This document shows positions 44,630 through 56,635 of a DNA stretch of 64,000 nucleotides, piece after piece. The stretch comes from Anomaloglossus baeobatrachus. Taxonomy: Eukaryota; Chordata; Amphibia; Anura; Aromobatidae. The notes beneath the pieces were generated by a model. The model was not told the DNA's origin and did not search any database. It worked only from the letters and a program-made list of their open reading frames with translations. Made by a program: the position numbers and the translations under genes. Location of the stretch: positions 562,023,642 to 562,087,641 of the forward strand of contig NC_134355.1 in NCBI RefSeq assembly GCF_048569485.1, in the 5' to 3' direction. The number at the start of each line of letters is the position of its first letter. The stretch's first letter is position 1.

Positions 44630-44970
44630 AGAAACGAGAAAAACCAAGGCTTACCCCAGTTAACACAAAATAACTGAGGCTGTAGGAGGCCCAGACGAGA
44701 TTTCTATACTCTCCTCTCTTTTCCTTTTCTTTCTTTATTCTTACTTTTCTTATCCTCTTACTAACTCACACAGTACTACTCAACCCCATACGTTTATCCT
44801 TGTAATCTTTGTTCATCTCCCTTTAATTGGATTGGATTTCCCTTTGTTGGTTGTTATGTTTACTTAATATGTAACAATAGCCAAAACTTCAAGTATCTTG
44901 GTTTATAAGGTGTTGGAAGCAGGACTTGGTTTGTGCCATAAAGAAAACAACCTAGGATCATAGTGTGTTA

Positions 44971-47507
44971 AGGCCCCTTTACACACTGAGACTTTCAGCG
45001 ATCCCACCAGCAATCCCAACCTGGCCGGGATCGCTACAAAGTCTCTGGTGACCTGTCAAACAGGCAAACCTGGCCAACGACGCAACAGCGATCCAGACCT
45101 GCAGAACGACCTAGCTAGTCAAACACTGGAAACGAGTGATGTGTCACAATATCTGTCAATCACTATTCTCTGTCAGTCGGTCTCTCCCTCTCGGTCTCTA
45201 TTCTCTCTCTGTCGGTCCGTCACTATCTCTGTCCCTCTCTCACAGTCTGTCGGTCATTTTCCCCTCCTCTCTCATACTCACCGATCCCCGATGCGGCGCT
45301 GCACGGCATTCACACTGCTGCGGCGGCTTTTACTATTTTGAAAAAGCCGGCCGCTCATTAAACAATTTCGTATTCCCTACTTTCCCCGCTCACAGGCGCC
45401 TATGATTGGTTGCAGTGAGACACGCCCCCACGCTGAGTGACAGGTGTCTCACTGCACCCAATCACAGCAGCCGGTGGGCGTGTCACTATGGAGTATAGAA
45501 ATAAATAAATAAATGAATAATTAAAAAAACCGGCGTGCGGTTCCCCCCAAATTTAATACCAGTCAGATAAAGCCATACGGCTGAAGGCTGGTATTCTCAG
45601 GATGGGGAGCGCCACGTTATGGGGAGCCCCCCAGCCTAACAATATCAGTCAGCAGCCGCCCAGAATTGCCGCATACATTATATGCGACAGTTCTGGGACT
45701 GTACCCGGCTCTTCCCGATTTGCCCTGGTGCGTTGGCAAATCGGGGAAATAAGGAGTTATTGGCAGCCCATAGCTGCCAATAAGTCCTAGATTAATCATG
45801 TCAGGCGTCTCCCCGAGATACCTTCCATGATTAATATGTAAGTGACAGTAAATAAACACACACACACACACACACCTGAAAAAATAATTTATTAGAAATA
45901 AAAAACACAAACAAATTCCCTTATCACCAATTTAATCAGCCCCAAAAAGCCCTCCATGTCCGGCGTAATCCACGGACCTCCAGCGTCGCTTCCAGCTCTG
46001 CTGCATGCAGGTGACAGGAGCTACAGAAGACACCGCCGCTCCTGTCAGCTCCACGCAGCTGATGAAGACAGCCGCGCGATCAGCTGAGCTGTCACTGAGG
46101 TTACCCGCTGTCACTGGATCCAGCGGTGGCCGCGGGTAACCTCAGTGACAGCTCAGCTGATCGCGCTACTCACCTCAGTTGCTGCGTGGAGCTGACCGGA
46201 GCGGCGGTGAGTAGCGCGATCAGCTGAGCTGTCACTGAGGTTACCCGCGGCCACCGCTGCATCCATCGCTGGATCCACCGCTGGATCCAGTGACAGCGGG
46301 TAACCTCAGTGACAGCTCAGCCGATCGCGCGGCTCTCTTCATTTGCTGCGTTGAGGTGACAGGAGCGGCGGTGTCTTCTGTAGCTCCTGTCACCTCCATG
46401 CAGCTGCGCTGGAAGCGACGCTGGAGGTCCGTGGATTACGCCGGACAAGGAGGGCTTTTTGGGGCTGATTAAATTGGTGATGAGGGAATTTGTTTGTGTT
46501 TTTTATTTCTAATAAATGATTTTTTTCGGGTGTGTGTGTTTATTTACTGTAATTTACAGATTAATCATGGAAGGTATCTCGAGGAGACGCCTGACATGAT
46601 TAATCTAGGACTTATTAGCAGCTATGGGCTGCCAATAACTCCTTATTACCCCGATTTGCCAACGCACCAGGGCAAATCGGGAAGAGCCGGGTACAGTCCC
46701 AGAACTGTCGCATATAATGGATGCGGCAATTCTGGGAGGCTGCTGACTGATATTGTTAGGCTGGGGGGCTCCCCATAACGTGGCGCTCCCCATCCTGAGA
46801 ATACCAGCCTTCAGCCGTATGGCTTTATCTGGCTGGTATTAAATTTGGGGGGACCGCACGCCGGTTTTTTTTAATTATTTATTTATTTATTTCTATACTT
46901 CATAGTGACACGCCCACCGGCTACTGTGATTGGGTGCAGTGAGACACCTGTCACTCAGCGTGGGGGCGTGTCTCACTGCAACCAATCATAGGCGCCTGTG
47001 GGCGGGGAAAGTAGGGAATACGAAATTGTTTAATGAGCGGCCGGCTTTTTCAAAGTAGTAAAAGCCGCCGCAGCAGTGTGAATGCCGTGCAGCGCCGCGC
47101 CGGGGATCGGGGATCGGTGAGCATGAGAGAGGAGGGGAAAATGACCGACAGACTGTGAGAGAGGGACAGAGATAGTGACGGACCGACAGAGAGAGAATAG
47201 AGACCGAGAGGGAGAGTCCGACTGACAGAGAATAGTGATTGACAGATATTGTGACACATCACTGGTTTCCAGTGTTTTAAGTCCCCTTTACACACTGAAA
47301 CTTTCTAGCGATCATGCTGCACTGCGGGAAACAAAGGACCAAAGAATGGTCCTGAACGATTTGTAGCGATCAGCAACTTCACAGCAGGGGCCAGGTCGCT
47401 GATGTGTTTCACACACTGCAATGTCGCTGGGGAGGTCGCTATTACGTCACAAAACCGGTGACGTTACAGCGATGTCGTTTGCGATGTTGCAGTGTGTAAA
47501 GCCACCT
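44971..47507. mobile_element. TTA-flanked element containing a 2.1-kb imperfect palindrome
   Basis: Flanked by TTA at 44968-44970 and 47508-47510. The ends are inverted (CCCCTTTACACACTGA at the left, the complement of CAGTGTGTAAAGCC at the right). Between about 45121 and 47278 lies a long imperfect palindrome with its centre near 46190. Its arms share, in opposite orientation, TCAATCACTATTCTCTG, CCAATCACAG-like boxes, a CA/TG repeat, AATTTAATCAGCCCC and CCATCCTGAG. A second left-type terminus (AGTCCCCTTTACACACTGA) occurs at about 47281, so the palindrome may be nested inside a small MITE. No coding frame is credible. Confidence 0.75.
45121..47278. repeat. Large foldback palindrome
   Basis: The left arm begins AAACACTGGAAAC and the right arm ends GTTTCCAGTGTTT. 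The arms are roughly 1 kb each with high similarity by eye. The centre (about 46100-46290) has repeated smaller palindromes such as GATCAGCTGAGCTGTCAC. The short arm frames in both directions are mirror images of each other and not genes. Confidence 0.85.
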
Positions 47508-47510
47508 TTA

Positions 47511-48578
47511 CAGAAGTTACTGTTCTAATGTATTGTGATTGTTAATTCATGTCTTGAAATTTATGAAAATGGAATAAAACTTGATTTACACAAAAAATAT
47601 GACATACCGCAGACATGTGACATGTTAATCCATTGAAATTCCAATTATTCCATAATTTTACAATGAAATTCCCCCTGCAGGATAACTGAGGAAGAACTGC
47701 CATAAACATAAATCCTTTCCTATTTATGTCAGTAAGCCCCCATGATATATTGTTTGCAACTTTTGTCTAAAATGTGAATAGGAAGAGTTGCAGTAACAAG
47801 TGTTCAGTTTCCTCGCATAAAAAGTTAAGAATTAAACATTGCCTATTGAAATCATTGGGCTGTGAGTATAATGTAATCATAGCGCTCCTGTGAATGAGAC
47901 ACGTCTCTTTGTATCTATATATTGTAAATTTACAAGGGTTCTTACTGGAAAATTTCCTAAAATAGTAAACCCCTACAAATGGAACAGAGAAAGATAAAAC
48001 GGTTCATCATTTAATGGACCCCAAGGAGCAACTTCCCTGTGACTGTGACGCTGTCAGGCCGGTTTCAGACATCTGGGATTTTCCAGTCTGAGTTTGGGTC
48101 TGGCTGTGGCTCTCCTGACCCAAACTCAGTAGCCTCATAGGCATATATGTGGCTACTGAGTATGGCTGGGAACAGCTTTGACTGGTCCTTGTCGACTAGT
48201 CCATGCAAAACACAAGAGTGTAAAATTAGGGTTACATTTTAAAAGGGCTCTTCCAGCTGATCAGTTGGACACTATCTAATCACTAGACTGGAGGACTACC
48301 ACAGTCTGAGGCACACGCCTAGCAATTATATAATATCCAGCCCTTTATGATTTGTATCATAGCAAACTGATTAAAATAAACTTGTGACTGCTACACATAC
48401 AGTCCATAGGTGCCTGATAAAATCTACCAGTCCTCTCCACAGTACAGATTACTTCCTACATATGGAAGATTCTTATGGTACACCACTAGGTAGCCATCAC
48501 ACCACATTGGAAAGTCTCTCGTCTAATCTTAGTTTGGTCTTGGGTATACATTGCTTCCTATGTTACACAGAATTTTTG
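47511..48578 (-). other. Downstream region of SCLY; no other gene seen
   Basis: About 1.07 kb downstream of the SCLY stop on the minus strand, so part of it should be the 3' UTR. No unambiguous AATAAA on the minus strand was fixed as the poly(A) site. No transposon terminus or reading frame with homology is recognised. Confidence 0.4.
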
Positions 48579-48756
48579 TTACTTTTTCAGTTCTTCCTTT
48601 TTAGGGGTTTCATTTTCCAGTCTCTGTGCAGCTTGTTCAAGATCCCTAACGATCAAATCCACATCTTCTCTTGTAGTGTCTCGACCCACGCTCAAACGGA
48701 TGGCCCCACGTGCAGCGTCAAGGGACACACCGCTGCTCAGCAGCACATGGGAGGGA
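48579..48756 (-). CDS. SCLY: Selenocysteine lyase, last coding exon
   Basis: Minus-strand exon of 178 nt with acceptor TTGCTCCACAG and its stop at 48579-48581. It encodes [36 protein letters not shown] and a Glu/Lys-rich tail, closely matching the C-terminus of vertebrate SCLY (VLLS.GV, RLSVGR.TT, VDL). Selenocysteine lyase is a PLP-dependent cytosolic enzyme that turns selenocysteine into alanine plus selenide, recycling selenium for selenoproteins. This part belongs to the small C-terminal domain of the fold-type I enzyme. The first base completes a codon begun in the exon at 50787-50856, and the frame is intact. Confidence 0.93.
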
Positions 48757-50786
48757 CTGTGGAGCAAACAGTGGATTTTACTCACAATTCTTCATTTTAA
48801 TTAAAAAAAAAAATGTATACAGCTCCTATTCAGAAGTGTGCCTCCATGGTAAACTACAAACAAGCCCAGTGTAGTCTGATCCAGCCATCATACTTCTTTC
48901 CATCTGTCGTCTACATGTTGCTCACCTGTTAAGTCACTTAAGAGACTCATTTAGAGTCGAAACGTTGCTGTGCGTTTTTGTGATGGAATAGGGGATTTAT
49001 TAAACTACCAACTGGAGGGCTGCAATACACCCTTTTTCTATATTGAGGGTTTGTTTGTAGTCCGATTACTGGTATGAAATCCAACAACTTTAGAGGTCCT
49101 GATACACAGACTAATATCAGCTGAATCTGTAAATATCGACAGATTGGCCAGACTGTCTAATGTATATGGGGAGATGGCAGACTGATAGCCAATAGAGGTA
49201 TTGATTGCACATGTCCAATTTCAGACTGTCAATCACATTGTTCTCCCTAAGATAAGCTGCGAGCTGATGTGTCAATCTGCGGCTTTCTCACAGAGAACAC
49301 AGGAGCGCTAAGCTAAGCTAGCGAGCGCTCCTGTGTATTGCCCCTTCACAGGTCTGTATTAAAAATGAATGTTTTCACGGTCCGTGGTGTGGGTGCGTAT
49401 GTGTGTGAGTGTTCTGTGTGTGTGTTCAGCATGTGCTGTCAGTGTGCTATCTGTGATAGCACATGGACAGCAGGAACTTCTATACTCAACTGTCCACGGC
49501 ACTGCTGTCTCCTGCGCTGCTGTTGCTTCTGGGTCCGCGGTGCAGTGAATATGCATGTGCTTAATGAGCAGGCCCAGAAACAAGTGACAACAGTGCCGAA
49601 GACAGCAGCACTGGAGACAGGTGAGTATTAAAAATAATTTTATTTCAAAGACAAGTTTTTTCTCTGGTATGTGTCACACTGATTACATCAGTGTGTGGTC
49701 CGTGTGACACCCATGCTGCCGGAGAAAAAACGTACATGTCTCCTTCTGGAGCACACGGACACACGACTGTGAAAAAACAGGGATGCAAGCGCAGACCCAT
49801 TTATTTTAATGGGTCTGCGTATGGCCATGTGTCTGGTATGTATGAAAACGGAGAGAAGCATCGTTCACCTGTGAGCCATCTAATGTGTATGGCAAGCCTT
49901 AGGGGTACTTTACACGTTGCGACATCGCTATCATCGGCTAGCGATGTCGAGCGCGATAGTACCTGCCCCTGTCGCACATGCGATATGTGGTGATTGCTGC
50001 CGTAGCGAACATTATCGCTACGGCAGCATCACACGCACATACCTGCTCGGTGACGTCGCTGTGACTGCCGAACTATCCCTCCTTCAAGGGGGAGGTGCGT
50101 CCGGCGTCACAGCGACGTCACTAATCGGCCGGCCAATAGAAGCGGAGGGGCGGAGATGAGCGGGACATAACATCCCGCCCACCTTCTCCCTTCCACACTG
50201 CCGTCGGGATGCAGGTAAGGAGATGTTTGTCGCTCCTGTGAGTTTACATACAGCGATGTGTGCTGCCGCAGGAGCGACAAACAACATCGTACCTGCGGTC
50301 GACCCGACATTATGAAAATGACCGACGCTACACAGATCACCGGTTTTCGACGCTTTTGCGATCGTTAATCGGCGCATCTAGGATTTACACGTTGCGAGGT
50401 CGTTACCGGCGCCGGATGTGCGTCACTAACGAAGTGACCCCGACGATATTTCGGAAGCGATGTCGCAACGTGTAAAGCCCCCCTTACATTCTGGTGTACA
50501 CTACAATTCAGTCATATCAGATGTTTGCCACCTTCATCAATTGAAGATGCATGGCTCAAAATCAGATATCCCTTTCCTTTGCTGATGTACTACGTAAACA
50601 ACTGGAAAGAGGTGCAGTTTTGGTTAGGGTAAAATTTGAGTACTTGCACAAAGCCAATTGTAAAAATCACAGACTTTTGAAAACAGCAGCGTGTAAGTCC
50701 CCACACGTTCTACTAGTAATCTGTAGCATGCTGCCCTAATAATATATACATGATTTCTATTAGTCTATTATATTGTGTACCTGTAC
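48757..50786 (-). other. SCLY: SCLY last intron with repeats
   Basis: A 2.03-kb intron with an acceptor at its low-coordinate end and a GTACAG donor at 50786-50781. It contains repeat-like sequence (48900-49330, and 49380-49870 with internal inverted blocks such as CCCATTTATTTTAATGGG) and a complete Harbinger-type MITE at 49902-50483. No additional exon is recognised. Confidence 0.75.
49902..50483. mobile_element. Harbinger-type MITE in the SCLY intron (TTA target duplication)
   Basis: A 582-bp element flanked by TTA at 49899-49901 and 50484-50486. The terminal inverted repeats share CTTTACACGTTGCGACATCGCT in position 49908-49929 and its complement near 50455-50477 (key parts TTTACACGTTGCGACATCGC and GCGATGTCGCAACGTGTAAA). 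The internal layout resembles the MITE at 3431-4022, including the GTGTGCTGCCGCAGGAGCGA-like block. Non-coding. Confidence 0.88.
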
Positions 50787-50856
50787 TCTCTGTCTGAGTG
50801 ACATGCTGCTCCAACACTCGCCAAAAGATAATCACAATGTGAAAGCCACTCACGGC
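50787..50856 (-). CDS. SCLY: Selenocysteine lyase, penultimate exon with the catalytic cysteine
   Basis: A 70-nt minus-strand exon with acceptor TTCTTGTTTGCAG and donor GTACAG. It encodes REWLSHCDYLLASVGAACHS followed by DR. ASVGAACHSD is the SCLY signature around the catalytic cysteine (Cys375 in the mouse enzyme, from family knowledge). The exon is missed by simple reading-frame searches because it is so short. Its phase joins both neighbouring exons. The end of DIRS-D starts only about 27 bp upstream of this exon. Confidence 0.92.
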
Positions 50857-50883
50857 CTGCAAACAAGAACAAGGGTTAAAAAA

Positions 50884-51300
50884 GAGAATTTTGTTTACTT
50901 ACCGTAAATTCTTTTTCTTATAGTTCCGACATGGGAGACCCAGACCATGGGTGTATAGCTTCTGCCTCCGGAGGACACACAAAGTACTACACTAAAAGTG
51001 TAGCTCCTCCCTCCGAGCATATACACTCCCCGGATGACAAATCCAACCAGTTTAGTGCAAAAGCTGAAGGAGGACATCCACCCATAAGTAGAGATAGAGT
51101 AAAACCCGGAATAAACCGGAACCTCTGTCTACAACAACAGCCGGTGAAAACACACGGAACAAGAAAGCTGCCAACAGGCAACAGGGAGGGTGCTGGGTCT
51201 CCCATGTCGGAACTATAAGAAAAAGAAATTACGGTAAGTAAACAAAATTCTCTTTTTCTTCATCGTTCCTTATGGGAGACCCAGACCATGGGACGTCTCA
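50884..51300. repeat. DIRS-D left terminal repeat and ICR
   Basis: The tip has TTTACTTACCGTAAATTC, then CTTTTTCTTATAG and the ITR. The ICR repeats the tip inverted (AAATTACGGTAAGTAAAC) followed by TTCATCGTTCCTTATGGG, the complement of the right tip. Confidence 0.88.
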
Positions 51301-51355
51301 AAGCAGTCCATGGGTGGGAAATAAACAGAAACTGAGAAGTAGGCAAAACCTAACT

Positions 51356-52440
51356 TCACAAATGGGCGACAGCCGTCCAAAGGATGCGTCTGCCCAAGCT
51401 CGCATCTGCCGAAGCATGAGCATGCACGTGGTAGTGCTTCGAAAGGTTGTGCAGACTAGACCAAGTGGCAGCCTGACCGACCTGCTGAGCCGTAGCCCAA
51501 GAGGCACCGACAGCTCTGGTCGAGTGCGCCTTAATCCCCGGCGGGGGAGGCACCTGAGAACATTGGTAGGCATCGGATATGGCCGACCTAATCCAACGAG
51601 CTAGGGTCGGTTTAGAAGCCGAGAGACCCTTGCGCTGACCTGTGGTCAGCACAAAAAAAGGGGTGCACCGCCTAAGAGCAGCGGTGCGTGACACATAGAT
51701 CCGGAGCGTCCGCACCAAATCTAAAGCATGCAACGCTTTCTCAAAGCGATGCACAGGGGCCGAACAAAGGAAAGACAATGAAATGTCCTGGTTAAGGTGG
51801 AAAGGAGACACGACCTTAGGGAGAAGGCCCGGAGTCGGACGGAGAACCACCTTGTCTTGGTGAAAGACCAAAAAGGGTGACTCCGTAGAGAGCACAGTCA
51901 AATCAGAGACTCTCCTGAGAGAAATTATGGCCACCAGAAAGACCACTTTCTGTGAAAGACGAAACAACGAAACCTCCCTAAGAGGCTCAAAGGGGGGTTT
52001 CTGTAAGGCCGTGAGGACCAGATTAAGGTCTCAGGGATCCAGAGGCCGCCGGTAAGGCGGAATTATGTGAGATGCGCCCAGTATAAAGGTGCGCATCTAG
52101 GGCCAGCCGGGCGAAACGCCGCTGGAACAACGCTGACAGAGCCGAGACCTGTCCCTTGAGGGAATTGAGGGACAGTCCTAGCTGCAGACCGGACTGTAGA
52201 AAGGACAGGATGGTCGGCAAGGAAAAACGGCCAAGGAGCATGGCCGGAAGAACGACACCAGGACAGGAAAATTCTCCAAGTCCTGTGGTAAATCCTGGCC
52301 GAGGAAGACTTCCGAGCCTGAGTCATAGTGAAGATGACCTCGGAAGGAATGCCTGAAGCCGTAAGGATCCAGGGCTCAAGAGCCACGCCGTCAATCTGAG
52401 AGCCGCAGAATTCTGGCGGAAAACGGACCCTGTGAGGGTC
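51356..52440 (-). pseudogene. DIRS-D tyrosine recombinase region (fossil)
   Basis: Minus-strand pieces: ARIYHRTWRIFLSWCR, SLRRVSDLTVLS, VVSPFHLNQDI, HSTRAVGASWA and LSKHYHVHAHAS. They match the recombinase of DIRS-C in the same order. Broken. Confidence 0.8.
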
Positions 52441-54170
52441 TGGGTGGTCCGGGAGATGCCACGGCACCTCTACGGACAGATGGAGCAGGTCTGGGAACCA
52501 AGCTCGCCTGGGCCAGTCTGGAGCAATGATTATGACCCGACGGCCCTCCATTCTGATCTTGCGCAGGACTCTGGGCAAGAGAACTAGAGGGGCCAGACGG
52601 AACTGGGACAAATCTTGAACCAGCGCGTCCGCTGCCAAGGCCTGAGGATCATGGGAGCGAGCCACGTAAACCGGGACCTTGTTGTTGTGCCGGGATGCGA
52701 TTAGATCCACTTCCGGAGTGCCCCACTTGCGGCAGATTGACCGAAACACTGCCGGATGCAGGGCCCACTCGCCGCTGTCTGCCTCCCAGTTTTCTAAGCC
52801 TGGGATATGGACTGCGGATATGGTGGACTTGGAGTCCTCCGTCCACTGAAGGATACGTTCAACTTCCGACATTGCTAGGCGGCTGCGAGTCCCGCCTTGG
52901 TGATTGAGGTAGGCAACTGCTGTCGCGTTGTCTGACTGGACACGAATGTGCCTGCCCGCCAACAGGTGGTGAAAAACTACGAGAGCTAGGAGTACAGCCC
53001 TGATTTCCAGCACCTTGATCAAGAGGGCTGATTCGACGGAGTCCAAGTGCCCTGTGCTCGGTGGTGGAGAAACACTGCTCCCCAGCCGGATAGACTGGCA
53101 TCCGTGGTGAGAATCACCCAGGACGGGGCCAGAAAGGAGCGTCCCTGGGACAGAGAGAGGGGCCGAAGCCACCACTAAAGAGAGCTCCTGGTCTGTGGCG
53201 ACAGAGCCACCAGCCTGTGCAAGGAAGAGGTCCGCTTGTCCCAACAGCGGAGAATGTCCAGCTGCAGGGGACGCAGATGGAACTGGCAAAGGGAACCGCT
53301 TCCATTGACGCCACCATCTGACCCAGCACCTGCATGAGATGCCTGATGGAATGACGGCGGAGCCTCAGCAGAGAGTGAACCGCCAGATGAAGGGGCTGTT
53401 TGACTAAGGGCAGCGTCACAAGTGCCAGCAGAGTCTCGAATTGCATCCCTAGGTACGTAAGGTCCTAGATCGGGGTCAGAGTGGACTTGCAAGCGTGGCG
53501 AGAGTGAGCGAGACACGCCGCTGAGAGTGAGCGAGACACTCCGCTGACAGTCTGCACTGGATGAAGCCTTGACTAGAAGGTCGTCCAGGTAAGGAATCAC
53601 TACCAACCCCTGGAGGTGCAGAACCGCAACCACTGCTGCCATGACCTTGTGAGTACACGAGGGGCCGTGGCTAACCCGAAGGGGAGAGCCACGAATTGGA
53701 AATGTTCCTCTCCGATTACAAAACGTAGCCAACGCTGGTGTGAAACTGCGATTGGCACAAGCAGAAAGACATCTCTGATGTCGATGGCTGCTAAGAAATC
53801 TCCTTGGGTCATTGACTGATCGCAGAGATTCCATGCAAAAATGCCGCACCTGACATGCTTGTTGAGAAGCTTGAGATCCAGGTCGGAAAGCACCGTCCTT
53901 TTCGGGGACTAGGAAGAGATTTGAGTAGAAATCTCTGAACCGTTCCCAGTCGGGAACTGGTACAATTACTCCATTGGCCTGCAAGAATGCCACGGCCTGT
54001 GAGAAGGCGGCGGCCTTGGGGCAGGGGGGAGTTGACAGAAAAAATCTGTTTGGCGGGCTGGATAGAATTCTATTCTGTAGCCGTGGGAGATGGTAACCCA
54101 CACCCACTGATCGAAGACATGTTGAAACCACACGTCGCCCAAGAGGGAGAGCCTGCCACCGACCAAGGAC
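52441..54170 (-). pseudogene. DIRS-D RT-RNase H region (fossil)
   Basis: Visible segments: FYSNLFLVPEKDGAF, LPFGLATAPRV, YLDDLLVKASS for the RT, then RNase H pieces LEIRAVLLAL and QSDNATAVAYLNHQGG, HIPGLENWEAD, and a last domain with ASRHNNKVPV and APDWPRRAWFP. Broken, with several breaks. Confidence 0.8.
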
Positions 54171-55470
54171 GTTACTGGCGCGGCCAGATAATCAAGAGGA
54201 GGCTGCCTTGGTGGCAGCAGCTCCTGCGGACTTCTGAGGACGCGGCTTCATGCGCCAGTTGGATTACGGACCTTGGCTGAGTTAGTGGACGAGGCCGAGG
54301 GCTTAGAGGACGACCAATTAGAGGAACGAAAGGAACGAAACCTCGACTGGTTCCTGCCCTGGACAGGTTTCCTGGGTTTGTGGCATGGAAGTACTCTTCC
54401 TGCCAAAAAACTTCCTTAATAATTTCATCCAGATGTTCACCGAATAGACTGGTCCCAGCAAAAGGGAGCCCAGCAAGGAACTTCTTAAGAAGCATCTGCC
54501 TTCCACTCTCGAAGCCACAGGAGCCTGCGGATAGCGAGGGAAGTAGCCGAGGCCACCGCAGTGCGGTGACAGTCTCCAGCATGGCAGACATGGCATAGGA
54601 TGAAAAGACTAAAGCCTGGAAGTTAAGGCAACCATTTCGGGCATAAAGTCCCTGGTGAGGGAATGCATCTCCTCCAGAGAAGCAGAGATGGCTTTGAGAG
54701 CCCGCACTGCTGCAAAAGATGGGGCGCACGAGGCCCCCGCCGCCTCATATATAGATTTGGCCAGAAGGACAACCTGGCAGACAGTGGGATCCTTAGAGAG
54801 GTGCCGTCAGCCACTGATACAATTGTCCGGGCTGAAAGTCTAGACACCGGAGGGTCCACCCTTGGTGAATGAGCCCACTCCTTGACCTCCACTGGTGGAA
54901 GGGGGAAACAGTCATCAGAACCATGCTTTGGGAAGCGTCTGTCAGAACAGGCTCTGGGCTTGGTCACAGTGGCCTGAAAACTGGAGTGGTTAAGGAACAC
55001 ACTCCTTGTTCTCTTAAGGTATACTGATGCCTTTCTGCCAGAGGGGAATGCACCCCTGATACAGGCGGATTGAGGTCCAGTACAAATATAATGGACGCAA
55101 TCAAATCATTAGCATCTGCGTCACCTTCGGACAGATCCGTCCGAGCCCCTAGTAAAGGCATCCTCCTCGTCCTGCGAGTCGGCTCGTGAATCAGAGCTGC
55201 GGGACGAGGAAGGAAAGGGGACCCTGCGACTCCATTTTAGGAGGACGGGGACTGAGACCAGATGAAGAATCCTCTGTGAGCTTTGCTGAGCGAGCGTAGC
55301 AGCAGAAGCGCCCTGAGAAGGGGGCTGATGCATGCTCAGCAGTGTCCGGGACAGCTGTCCCCTGGAGAGAGGAATTCTGCCCAAACCGGGGGATCAGCCA
55401 CCGGAGCCGGAGCAGCTGGAGGGACCACTGATGAGCTTCCAGGCTGAGGGACCACTATGTTAGAGCAAGC
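54171..55470 (-). pseudogene. DIRS-D gag-like region (fossil)
   Basis: Pieces of the gag-like core are visible, such as VDPPVSRLSARTIVSVADG, AGTSLFGEHLDEIIK and FSSYAMSAMLETV. The N-terminal zinc-ribbon part is poorly preserved. Broken. Confidence 0.7.
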
Positions 55471-56608
55471 ATCACAATGTGGTTATGTGCTCGGTACAGA
55501 CAGATCTACATGCAGTGCATAATAAGAACAGCCTTGCAGCCTTGCTCTGATGTGAGACATGCTGCAGAAGTGGGGGCTCCTGTCCAGAATGACCCCCAGC
55601 AGAGTATATAAACAGAGTATATAAGCAGCTGCACAACCGGAGGTTGTGGCTTGCCAGACCGTTTAACATAGGGACATCTCTGTGCCCTCCAGATCCCCCA
55701 GCCCAAGGCCCCCATTTGTCACAATGTGTTATGCAGACATTGAGAACGCCGAGAAAATGGCGCCGGAGCGAGGAGAGGGGGCGGGGCCTACTCTGAGAGC
55801 TGGATCCGGAGGACAAATGAGGTATACAGGGGAGGGAATCTTTCCTCAGTGAGGAGTGTCCTCCCCTGTGCTGAACAGCCGCTGGGCGGAGCCACACTGT
55901 CCCTCTGCATGACTGACATGCAGGGGGAGTGAAACCGAAAGTAGGCCGCAACTGAAGCCGGGGCCTAGATTTAAACATGCGGCCAGCGTGCAGGCACCAT
56001 CGGCGCGGTTCTCCAGTGAAAACTGGAGAACCGGCCGGAAATGTTCACACAGTCATAAAACACACTTTCCCCAAAATATAAAGTACAAGGGACCCCTGGA
56101 AAGACCACTGTCTGTGGTAATAACGTCTCAGTACTTAGCTTGTGAGACGCAGGTGCCAGGTCCCTGGGAGGTGAGCGCTCCGTCCGACAGGATCCTGAAC
56201 AGGGCTGCGGATGGAGACCGGTCTCCTGCAAAGCAGTGAGAACCGTGATGGCTCCCACTTCAAGCCAGAGCCTCAGGGGATGGTGAAGGAGCGCGGCATG
56301 TGAAGGCTCCAGCCTTGTAAAATCAACCTTAACAGCACCGCCGACACAGTGGGGTGAGAAGGGACATGCCGGGAGTCCAGATTGGACCCGCTTTTCTTCC
56401 AAATCTTTGAAATCAAAAATCAAAAATCAGAGGATGCATGTGTGTGTGTGACCTCCTGAACACAAAGCATTGAACTGGTTGGATTTGTCATCCGGGGAGT
56501 GTATATGCTCGGAGGGAGGAGCTACACTTTTAGTGTAGTACTTTGTGTGTCCTCCGGAGGCAGAAGCTATACACCCATGGTCTGAGTCTCCCATAAGGAA
56601 CGATGAAG
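55471..56608 (-). repeat. DIRS-D leader and right terminal repeat
   Basis: A non-coding leader of about 1 kb, then the right ITR at about 56470-56598, inverted to 50926-51055. No separate gene is recognised. Confidence 0.75.
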
Positions 56609-56635
56609 AAATAAAAGATATCAATGCATATTTAA

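Larger units (their letters stand above)
33541..44950 (+). mobile_element. L1-2: decayed L1-clade LINE, split by DIRS-C
   Basis: Plus-strand L1-clade element. The 5' end is about 33541 (GGGAGGGCGTGGCTTG). It has a remnant of ORF1, ORF2 endonuclease pieces, then a complete DIRS (about 35691-41738), then ORF2 RT and C-terminal regions to the stop at 44629, and a 3' UTR to about 44950. ORF2 continues across the DIRS without visible loss (GSQLKKE on the left, then DRLEEIK on the right, matching the same linker in L1-1). It has many stops and frame changes, and an unrelated block at 34065-34560, so it is clearly older than L1-1. No target duplication was confirmed. Confidence 0.85.
50884..56608 (-). 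mobile_element. DIRS-D: degraded DIRS1-like retrotransposon in an SCLY intron
   Basis: A minus-strand DIRS of about 5.7 kb. The left ITR (about 50926-51055) and right ITR (about 56470-56598) are nearly identical inverted copies sharing CCATGGGTGTATAGCTTC. The ICR lies at about 51200-51290. Coding regions in order are gag-like (about 54172-55470), RT-RNase H (about 52440-54170) and recombinase (about 51356-52440), all broken with many breaks. It belongs to the lineage of C and E but is clearly a separate branch. It lies in the SCLY intron in the same direction as the gene, with its 3' tip next to the splice acceptor. Confidence 0.9.

Noticed and set aside
45048-47295. Several 60-97-codon frames in the palindrome
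   Set aside because: The frames appear as mirror pairs on the two arms and consist of low-complexity Ser/Leu runs; no conservation beyond the repeat itself is implied.
48384-48800. 138-codon plus-strand frame
   Set aside because: It is the antisense shadow of the SCLY last exon and its 3' flank and has no motif.
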